Origin: Heterobilharzia americana
Lineage: Eukaryota > Platyhelminthes > Trematoda > Strigeidida > Schistosomatidae
Assembly (NCBI GenBank): GCA_944470555.2
Contig: OX104130.1
Location: forward strand, 57,569,491 to 57,633,490
DNA length: 64,000 nucleotides
Direction: 5' to 3'
Shown here one piece after another: positions 23,797 through 35,400 of the stretch (position 1 is the first letter of the stretch; every line of letters starts with the position of its first letter). The position numbers were made by a program, and so were the translations under genes. Below the pieces are notes generated by a model. That model searched no databases, had not been told where the DNA came from, and worked only from the letters and a program-made list of their open reading frames with translations.

Positions 23797-26377
23797 GTAA
23801 GTGTGACTTTTATTTGAATTTCAGGGTTCACACATCCAGCGGTGATCAATGTTTTGCTGATCTAGATCCCCTACTAAAGAGGACATCTGAACTGTTATCC
23901 AAGATAAAGTAATGTCTTTCTACCGTTAATACTTAGCATAATTCATTAATAATATGTAAATATCATGTATCAATTGGTAATAAATATAATTGGGATGGAA
24001 TTTTGATTGAACGTTATGAGGCTTACATTATAATAACATAATTGCTTGTCATCATGGAAAAACTGCAAATAAGTTTAGTACGCGAATGCTGATGTTTTCT
24101 TGGGGTAGGTACCATAGATGTCACCAGAAGCTTTATTACATGGATATAGTGTTGGCACAGAACTTAACAGGTTGTTTCCGACAGAGGCTTATTTTGAAGC
24201 TTAGATTTATGGCATTACTTCCAGTTTTACTCAACATAAATTGGCCTCAAATTCCAGTTTGTCTTACTGCCTAATTACATTGAGATTTTTGGCTGTTATA
24301 TGGAGTTCATCCAAGATTTCAAACATCTGACAGCTCATCATTTATTTAAAACTTCAGGTTTTGAACTAAGTCGCTTTGAAAAACCAAATCAACGAAACTC
24401 GTAACTTAATGAATGAATGAATACATGGTCAAGTCACTTACCCAGTTTAGAGCATTTTTTCTTCCGATGGTAGTAATGGAATGAATTAAAACTCTATTTG
24501 ATTTGTATCATACCTATAAAAAAAATGTTAAATTTGCATATTTAGGTTCAAGAGAAGGGAGATGTGTCCAAGTCAATCTCCTTAATTACTTTTACTTCCG
24601 AAATACACATGGAAGTTGCAATAAATGTGCTAAGTGCTTAGGAAATATGGAAATTTTATAGTTTTATTCTGAGCAACGAGCAACGAGAAATATTGGTGTA
24701 AACAAGGTCTTAGCCTCAAAATACTGAATGTGTCGTTATTAGGCATCCTGTTTTTTCTTACGGTCTTATTTTCCTGAGATTTGTTGTTGCTTTATGTTCC
24801 TTCGCACAGTTTAGGTCCAAATGGCATGTAACGTTTCCAATTCACGAAGTGTGTTAATATACTATACCATCTATCAACTGACGTGTTTAACAGATCGTTT
24901 CCGTAAAACGCCATCTCAGCTACCTAGAAAAATATCGAAGTAGTCCCTTGTATCTGAATCAGTGTCTCTAGGTGCATATCTGAAATTCCGTCCAGTTACA
25001 GTTACTTCTCCGTTCTTGAAGATAGTGGAGATGGTAGTAATACCTTTGCGTGAACCCTCATTAAAAGCCTTTGAAGATCCTAACCAATTTTTAGACAAAA
25101 GCAGAAGAAGTACTCTGGATGATACTACTGTCTTGCATCACGATATTGCTTATAATCTACATAGAAATGCCAAGTATATCAGGTGTGCCTTTTTAGGCTA
25201 TGCTGCTGCATTCAATCTCGTCCTATGACCTCTTTTGCTGGAAAAGCCAGCCAAGATGCATAATGAGTCCTGGATAATCAGCTGGCTACATTCCTATTTC
25301 TCCGAAAAGGAAAAGTATACCGTTGACAGAGGAAACCGCTCCAGCTCATTGCCTACTGAGGCTGGTGTTCTTAAAAGTGCCGAACTTTGCCCTAGTCTTT
25401 CCTCTTTCTTTGTGTATGACTCACCATCTTCAGCTAGTATCAGCTTCATTAAATATGTTGATGACCCAACAGTTTTCATGCCTGTTTCCTCTTCAACAGA
25501 ATGTTCCCAACTGACTTATTTCTTATATACTGTCAGGCGATGCTGCTCCTTGGAAATAACCTGTGTAAACCACTTAAGTCGTAAGATTTTTGTTCCACTG
25601 ATGACCATGTTTTAGAAAATGCTACAGGCGTGATTTATCTGGGTGTTTTTCTTCGGACCTATCGTGGTCCTCCTATGTCCTACTAATTTCCAAAGTAATT
25701 TTCGGCCTAACTTTCTATGTTAGGAGTCGAATAGTATCTGTATAATCCAGCCTCTTCTCTTGAGTTTTATAACCCCGGGAATCTCGCCTATTTCACCCTG
25801 TTATTCCCTATTACTCTTTTCTGAGTTGCTGAAAGGGACCATGCTATACTGCGTAGAATTTTAAACATTATCGGGAGCAATAGCGGCGTACCTCTGAACC
25901 TTCTAATTGAAACTGTAAACATCTGGCAGTTATTTTATCAGATGAGCGGGATCGTCTTCACTCAAAGCTCTCTGCTTGTTGGTCGTCAGACAATACCAAG
26001 AGCAAGTGTATAAGACTTTATGCACAAAATACTAAACATAATAACCTTATAATACCGCAGTTTGCTCGTCTCTTGTGCGACGAAGTATTATAAATGAACT
26101 AACTTATCAACTTTTGTTTTTGAAAGCAAACTAATTAAAGCTTACCCAGTTTGTTATTAACTATGTATCGTTATACAGATTCTAATTGCTAGTGTAATTG
26201 TTTACCTAAGTTAACTTTGTCTTAAAAATAAAGTTGTAGATAGAGTAAATATTCTTCTCTTTAGATTTAATTTATAGTTATTTCATTTTATTATGTATAC
26301 CTATACTCTTCTTTACAGTATTTTCGGAATATCTTTCGGAATAAAGCCTTTATTATAATTGTTATTATTATTGTTAC

Positions 26378-26426
<49 letters not shown>

Positions 26427-29400
26427 GTAAGGAAGAGTAACAGCCTAGTATACTCAATTTATGTCTCCCTAGCTTCTTACTATGCCTTTAGATGGTTACA
26501 AAATCTATTATTCACGTCAGTCAGTAACCTTCACACGTTTACTTGCAGACAGTCTTCAATAAGTTCAAGTGAATTTTTAGAGTATTTCTCAAATCATTTG
26601 GGCAGTATTAAAAGTTTCATTATCTACCGTAATCACATATAATGATCATGGAGAGAATAAACACAAGTAAATACTTATCTGAGGACCATATCATTGAAAA
26701 ATAGATTTTGTAGTTTAGATTCCTCAGTGTTATCAAATAACATTTGTACCATTTCAGCAGTCATCTCTTATGGGGTTTCTGTTTGATTCTAAGGGTTTTA
26801 GGTTCTGAATTACTCAGTATTTAAATAAAACTCTGTATAACTGTATGCTGGTTGCTTTTATTAATTAAAGTTTCATTTCATCTTGGACGTATAACTTTAC
26901 TTGTGCACAAGCAGAAATGAAGGCATCTTATCTAGTTATCACCACTCACTTCGTCAGTCTCACCAGCATCTTGATCAGAATCTTATCCAAGGTGAGCAAG
27001 ATACATTAGAACGTGATCCCAAAAGGTTGGGGAATATCAGCTCACTTCATCCGGATATCAGTAATTCGCTGATTGAAAAATCCTGTATTCATAAGCATCA
27101 AAATGGGCTCACCGTGCCAGAAAATCAAACGCTATTAACAACGGTCAAAGGCCGGATACCAATTCATGTCCCATCTTTGAACCCAGAGGAATATTATGTG
27201 CGTACCGAGGGGAATCTGCGTGATCATCCCCTGAAAATCGATAAAATAAGCTTGGAATTAAAACAAGCAAATGATAAGGTGAGTAGTAATTTTTCGGATA
27301 AGTATTTTTCGTACATATACTGGCTGAGAGTTTATAGCTGCAAGTTAGTGCTAGTTTAAATTGTGGTAGCTGTATGTAACAAAGAGAAATATGACTCGTA
27401 GACATGGTCAAGTGAGTAGTAAGGGGTCGCATTATGCAGGAAAAGGTTGCAGCACTTCAGAAGTGGCATGTTAGTACATCGGTTGAAGTTCGTACAATTC
27501 ACGAGTCTCCAATAAAGCAAGCATGGCATTGGATAACGAAATTCGAATAAGCTAGACTTATGATGTGGACGGGTGCAGACAAATAGGTATAAATTCTTTT
27601 TCATGATCGTCTATCGGTTCAACTGCTCCGTAGGACGAAGACGTCACACACGATACTAAACATACATGTTGTGAAACACTTAAATTCGTTGGAAGGAAAA
27701 TAGGAATTTGTTGAATTAGTGTGCCATAATTTTTTGATTTCAACAGATAAACAGACTTTCCAAAGAAGGTATCTATCATCTAGGATATTCCTCTTGAATT
27801 TTCTAACACCACTTTGAAGTAATTTTTGTACTATATTGGTGCCTAAAAAGTGATTTCGATTGTGTATGTCGATGGCATTCAGAATTATTTTCAATGATTA
27901 AGCTTTATTTCTTATCGATAATGGAATACAAATGATCAACTAATTAAGTGTTATTTTTATGTTACTATCAAATAATCTTTATTTGTAGATCAAAAATCTG
28001 GAAAAATGTTTATTAGAAAAACAGTCGACAGTTAATGAACTTTTAACTGAACTGGATCATAAAACGGCTTTAGTCAATTCTCTGACATCTGAATCTTCAA
28101 CAAAAGATATTTTGTTGCGTCAGTTAGATTCAACTTTGGGTCATATGACAAGAAGTTGGAAAGATCACGAAGCCCAACAAGATCTTTCTTTAAAACTAGC
28201 TAAGGAATCTGAAAGTCGGAGAATCAAAGAACTTGAAGATCTTAGAAGTCAACATCAATTAGCTCATACACAGTAAGTTGTGTAACAATGATTAACTTTT
28301 AATTTTATGAAAGAACTAGTCAACTTTATGTCCCAGAATGTAAATTCATTGTTTACTAGATATGTTGCCACTAAAGAGTAATGGGATCCACTTGGTGCGC
28401 TTGGTCGGACATTTTACTAAAGTTTATCATCCAGAAACACAACAACGATGCTTAGGTTTCTATATTTAGTCGTGATTGATTGTTATCAAAAAAACAAGTA
28501 TGAGTTTTTTTAAAGGAGTACCTCTGTGCAAAATCTATTCAGTCGCTTTAAAAGTAGTTGATGTTCCGTCGTAGAATGTCACGACAGCATACTAGCATCA
28601 AATTTTATGAAATACATCTACAGATAAATTGTTTGCCGCGACAGTTCCGCCAATTGTTGCCTACTAATAAGCTTCTTTCAAATCATCAAAATCATCAAGG
28701 AATTATAAACGAAATACATTTGTAAAATGCTAGTGAAGTAGGAAAATAGATTTCTGACGGTTCGCGACTTCGTGGAAATCGCTTCATAAGAGAATAAAAC
28801 CCGTACAAGTTATCGATTGTTTAAATAGTAAATGGTGACGGATCAGGTCAGATTGTCTGTACATGATAAAAATAAGAACACAAATGTCATTAGCGGTGTT
28901 GCTGATGGATTCCACTATCCATCATTATCATATAATTAAAAAACACAGGCAATGTCGAGGCATCTGCGCAGGAGCCCATATGCCAATAGAGACCGATCAA
29001 TTCGGTCCCATCAACAAAGGGATAATATATGCAACAACACTAAAACTATACCCGTCGCATAAGAAATGGCTGTCGTAGCCCGGTGGTCTAGTGGATAATG
29101 CTCTAGCGTCTAATGAGATCGGTCCCGAGTTCCAATCCCGGTGGGAATAACACTCACTGGGAGGCAGGCACATCCAGCTGACGAGTCCCAAATAGGAAGA
29201 AACGCCCATCCTGGATTCCACTACTAGCCACTATCTGTCATTAATAAATATCATTGTTACGTTTATCAGGAGGCGTGAGTGACTTTAAAGGCCATCCTAA
29301 CAACCGCTGAAATGACCAATCAAGCTTTGATATTTCGTCTGGAAAAGTACTTTTCCACAAATGCATTCAAATTTGTCTCTGTTATCCATTATTAGTCTGG

Positions 29401-32400
29401 AACTCAAGGTGAAGTGATTATGTGCACATATGACTGGGTGTGAAAGAGTAAGAACAATACTATGGATGACTAATTCAGTTTGTTTGTGTATGCACTTTTG
29501 TTCTGATCATTGTATGCGATGTGTTGTTTTTGCAAATATTGTCCATGTTGGTTGGATAGCTGAGCTTTCCTTTTTGCTGAGTGCATTAGGATTCAATATA
29601 ATGTGAAGTGCCTCAGCTATCCTTCTTTCTTTGAAGTTTGAGAAACCTTTTTGAATAATGCTAATATTTTCAATATCGATTTTATGACTGGTTGAACTGT
29701 AACTGCAGACTTGATTTGTCAATCCTCTAATTCTATAGGATTATTGTCGTTGTATGTAGAAGAATCTTAAGAAAGCACCCAGTTAGAACCTTTTACAAGA
29801 CAACCAAGGCACTTAAGAATGCTCTAGTCTACTTAAAAGATAAAATCATTTTCACCTCCATGCACATTTGTCTCTGTAAATCAGGCCATGTCGACTGTAA
29901 TGCCTATTATATTGGAGGATCATTCAGTAAGATCCTCATTCGGGTTACACAAAACGACCGCCAAGTAATCCTGTGTTTAATGTTTGATGCTTAGTAACTT
30001 GAATATTATAGCTGCTTCCCTTTATATTTATAAATTTCAACAAAACAATAAGAAGGCTTAATTTGATTGAATCGTGTGAAGTATTTGCACAACACATCTC
30101 GAATAATCTGATCACACACGTACTTGTCATAGGCATTTATGTGAAATGTAGTTTTAGGTTTATGGGGATTTTATTCATCATAGACTGACATAAGTTTGAG
30201 AATCACTGAAAACCTTGGAGCACTGGACAGCTGTTCCATTCTAGTATAAGACTCCTAGGAAGGATGCCTCTACGACTCACCCCCCCCCCGGGGATCGAAC
30301 TCAGACCCTTAGTTTATAAAGCAATAAGGGGGTAGAATATGACGAGAGAACAAGTAGGAAAACTAACTTGAAGGTCAAAAGGATAATCAAAATCAACTGG
30401 GAGAAAATGATAGTACATCAAAGTTGCTTTCAGATCATAATTCACCAACTAAGGTTTAATGTGGTAACAAATTTTTATTAACGCATTAAGGCGGCTTAAA
30501 CTTGTCATTACTTCCTTTGCTGTCAATGTGTAGATCACTAACATACAAGCTTGCTCAGTTGCCAGTGGAAATTCTGGACCCAACTAAGGTGCAACTCTTT
30601 AAGTACACCTTAAAATGCACATCTGAAGTGATCAAATCCCTTGATGGCCTCGACATAAAAAATAAAATTTTGTTCGTTTGACGTACACCCCCATTTGCTA
30701 ATGTCCATTTGATTGACACAATTGAAGTTTTACATGATTATATTTTTGTGCATAATTTTTCAATACCTATTGCTCTTCCTCACTTAAAAGAGCTACTACT
30801 TTTATGTACAAGCTACATCAAATCTGCATTACAGCGTGAAAATTCCCGTTAGACTGATGGTGTTGCCTTGGGAAGCCCTCTTAGGCCCCCTTTCAACAGA
30901 CAGATTTATGTCACATACGGAAAAATTGGCCGAGGACCTACGTGAAAAGCCGATTTATATCGAAAATATATTGATGATATCTTAATTACATGTGATAATC
31001 TAAGGTCACTGGAATTCAGTTCTAAACCAATTAAATCAAGCATAGAACAGCATATCCTTAATATGGTTACAAGAGGAAGATGATTACTTGTCTTTCTTAA
31101 ACATGCTAATTACTCTACTACAGAATGGACCTATAAACGATCTGTTTACAGAAAACGTATATGGACTGGGTAATATTTGTATCAGCCTTTGCCTAGCTCA
31201 GAACAAGTGAGCCTTTTCCGGGTGTTTATTCAATAGAATTCAGCGAATAAGCACAGACGATACTTTGAAAGACGAGACAACATATTGTTGAAAAATAACT
31301 ATACATCAAAATTTATTTGTCAGTACAAAGTATCTACAGCCCTGAAACCTGTTCTCCACTTTGTCTCAAGGAAAGACATCTTTATGAAGCTTCCAAACTA
31401 TGACGACTTTCCTGATGCAATCCTAAAGCAGAGACCAGATCGTTAGAAACCCCCAGCACATACATAGAGAGGATTCGTAAATTCATACAAGTAAGGGCCT
31501 CGAAGCTTACTTCATAGTGGCTTACAAAGTGAATGGAATTATTTGAACCCATAAAAGGTGTTAGAAGATATCCAACCTGTTTGACTGAGAATCATATCAT
31601 TGAGACAGATCAAAGGATTGGCATTTCTACATCCTCTAGACCTATTTACAAAAAATGTTGCAGACGGATCCTTAAATTTATTGAGACCTTAGCTATTAGG
31701 AAGTTTAAACCACCTTTATGTGTTCAAAAACAGTTTGTTATTACATCAGACCTTACTTGGGGAATTTATCTCTGAAACCAAGTCCGATGTACTATCATTT
31801 TCTCTCTGTTGATTTTCATTGTTATTTTGGCCTTAAGTTTAACTTTCTTACTTAACCTATTCTCATATTCTCACCCTTCGTCTCTTTATACTCTTTCTTG
31901 TAAATACATCTGACAAGTGTATGTTCAGATTGTTCCAAGTGTTTTGCACGAAATCAATTGACAATTCAGACAAAACTATGTATTCTTCTAGTTTTGTTGA
32001 GTAATATGTACGGAACTAAATTGAACAGCTTTGTCCAAGATCTTTAATCTGGAGCTATTTAAAGACTAGAAGAAAATCTTCGGAGGCCGTTGATGAAAAA
32101 AGAATCGGATGTTCTATTCCTAAAACTATATTTAGGTTTGCATGCAGTTTACCTAATATCAAGATCTAAAAATATGTAAATTGGATTATTATCCCGTTAT
32201 TTCGAATTACGCAATCCAACGAAAGCATGGTTGTCACTAAAGCTAAATTTGAATATTTCTTCCAACTGTCATGTTTACTATTACTGACTGATGACAGAAA
32301 AAGATGGTTAATATCCAACCTAACTAAAATCGTCTGTCAATATCTGGTTTCAATGAGAATGAAACAAATATACTTTACATTGACTGGTCACTGGAGAGTA

Positions 32401-35400
32401 ACAAACTCCATGTTGTTTAGTCCAAAATGCTGACCGAATTCTATAGATCATCTCTGCAATGTGGCCACTATACTAGGCAGCTCAGCGTCACGAGGCACTT
32501 TGACAGATGTTAGTTGGTTGGAAGCAATCGGCAGGAGACACTGGACAGGGATTGCGTGCTTATTGACACTCGTCAGCAATTCGCATCTGCAAGACTGACA
32601 GTAGTGTTATCCCCCCTGAGATCCGAACCCGCCTCAACCAGTGTTGTGGTCAGAGATGCTACTACTAAGCTATTTGGGCTGCGAGTAACCTTCTGTAAAA
32701 CTGTATTAGATACAGTGATTGGTCACTGAAGGATAACCAACTTCATGTTGTCTAGTCCCGCATACTTCTAATGTATATATAAATGCACCGAAGTGTCTGC
32801 AGGAGGCAGAAGATGTACTTATTATGGGATCGGATAACAGTTCTGGAGTGTTCGTTATTAACAAGAATTGTTCAAATCAAATGCGCTGTAGTGCTCAGTG
32901 ACTTGTCGAGACTGATACCTGAGAAGACGAAAAAGGATGAAATATTAGCATTATAAAAAAGAACCTCACCTGTTAACTAGTTCACTAATTACTAGCCGGT
33001 CCTAAGCCCCCACAAAGAGGGAAGGTTGGGTGTAGGGCTAGCAACCCTACCCCGTAAAATAAATCTAACCGCTAAAGAAACTTCAAAGCACAAACGACGT
33101 ATAAAAATAATAACAAACTGATTCCTCGCTGGAATCGGAGAGGCGAAATGACGCCGGTTGGTGAAAGATTTCGGGAAGCCGAATGGCCGATATGTCTTCC
33201 CTTCTCTCAATGAAAGCGAAAGTAAACGTGGGGTAATGGAATGTCCGTACCATGTTTGAACCTAGCAAGGCTGCCCACATTGCAAACGAGATGATAAGGT
33301 ATCACAATGAAGTGTTAAGAATTTGCGAAAGCAGATGGAATGAAAGTGGACTCTTCAAACTGTCAACTGGAGAATCAATTATCTACACCGATATTGTCAC
33401 CAAGACGACAACCACGAGTACACTGAGTTTTGGAGTGGCTATCATGATGTCCCCCTCCCAACAGCATCGAAGGCTCTCATGCAGTTGGAACCAATCTCCT
33501 TCAGGATCATGACAGCGAGATTCAACTCAAAAGAAGGGAAGGTCACAATCATACAATGCTATGCACCTACAAATAATGCAGAGCATGAGAAAAAGGAGGA
33601 ATTTTACAGACAACTTCAATCAATACTGGACAAGACCTCAGTTGGCGATATCAAAATTCTAATGGGCGACAAGAATGCCAAACTGGGAGGGGACAACACA
33701 GGAAGAGAACTAACCATGGGTCGAGAAGCGCTCGATGAAATGATGAACGAGAATGGAGAATTGTTTGCAGAATTCTGTGCATTCAACGATTTAGTGATTG
33801 GAGGCACTGTGTTCAAGCACAAGGATATTCACAAGGCAGCGACATGGATTTCACCAGATGGACACACTAAAAATCAAATCGACTTTATCTCAATCTCAAG
33901 AAAATGGAGACGCAGTCTACTTAACACAAGGTCAAGAAGAGGAGCAGATGTAGGTTCAGACCACTCACTGTCTAGTGCAAGGAACCTTCCAAATCAAGTT
34001 AAAAGCCTTCAAGGAAGCTGGTGATAGACCTCAGTTCAAGTACAACACTCGGAAACTGAAGGACGAAACTACAAAGGAAATCTTCACATCAGTCAGCCAT
34101 CAAGACGGAATGGGAGATATCGAGCAACATCCCTGAAGAAATCTGTGTGGAAGAACACTGGAAGTCTTTGAAAGAGATGTGGAAAGAAACCTGCACAGCC
34201 GTATTAGGGAGGAAGAAGAATCAAGACAAGGAATGGATCTCAATGGATACATGGAAGGTGATAGAGGAGAGGAGGATGGTGAAGCAGAAGATAAACCGGT
34301 GCAAGGACGCTCAACGACAAGAGGAACTAAGCACAACGTATAAAATACTGGACAAAGAAGTAAAGAAGAGTGCACGCAAAGACAAAACACACTTCTACGA
34401 AACACTGGCAAGTGAAGCAGAACAGGCTGCATGCTGGTAAGAGAGACCTGACAACATTGTATCAAATAACCAGGTTACTATCTGGGAAGAGATCAACGCA
34501 GATGAAACCAACAAAACATGATGACGGAAATTTAATTACGAAAGAAGAGAAACAGAGGAAACGATGGGCCGTCTACTTCAAGAAGCTCTTGAACTGACCA
34601 CCACCTGCACTTCGTCCAGAAATACCACCTACAACCGCTGAACTACAAGTGAACATAAATCCTCCAACAAAAATGGATGTCCTGAACGCCATAAAGCTAC
34701 TGAAATGTGGGAAAGCAGCAGGACCAGATGGGATCCCACCAGAAGCACTGGAAACAGACACAGAGACAACAGTGGACATGTTCACACCACTATTACAGAA
34801 GGTGTGGAAGGAAGAGAAGGTACCTGGCTAGTGATTGGAAGAAGGGTTACCTTGTCAAACTGCTGAAGAAGGGAGACCTCAGTGTTTGCAAGAACTGGCG
34901 CGGAATCACTCTCCTGTCCACCCAAAGCCAGCAAAATATTAAGCCGCATCATCCTGGAGAGGTTAAATGATGCGCTGGATTCAAAACTACGACCGGAACA
35001 GGCAGGCTTCAGGAAGTACAAATCAGGTGCAAACCAAATTGCAACCCTTAACATCATCATAGAACACAATATAGAATGGCAGTCAACTCTTCACCTTACC
35101 TCAACTTTATCGACTTTGAGAAGGCCTTTGACAGCGTCGACCGAGAGGTAATTTGGAAACTGATTCAATACTACGGAATACCACAAACCTTTATCAGCCT
35201 CATTCAACAACTATATGAAGACTCCACATGCCAAGTAATTCACAATGGGAAGCTCAGTGATGCTTTTGAATTGAAGTGGAGACAGGAGTGAAACAAGGTT
35301 GCCTACTATCCCCATGATATTCCTGATTGTGGTCGACTGAATCTTCTAGGGTCCTGATAAAAATCTAAAGAAATGAATTATCTCTTTCCCTACTGCAGAT

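Noticed and set aside
29080..29140. Functional tRNA gene
   Set aside because: Box A/B-like sequences only; no cloverleaf or anticodon arm can be drawn, and it is continuous with the SINE.
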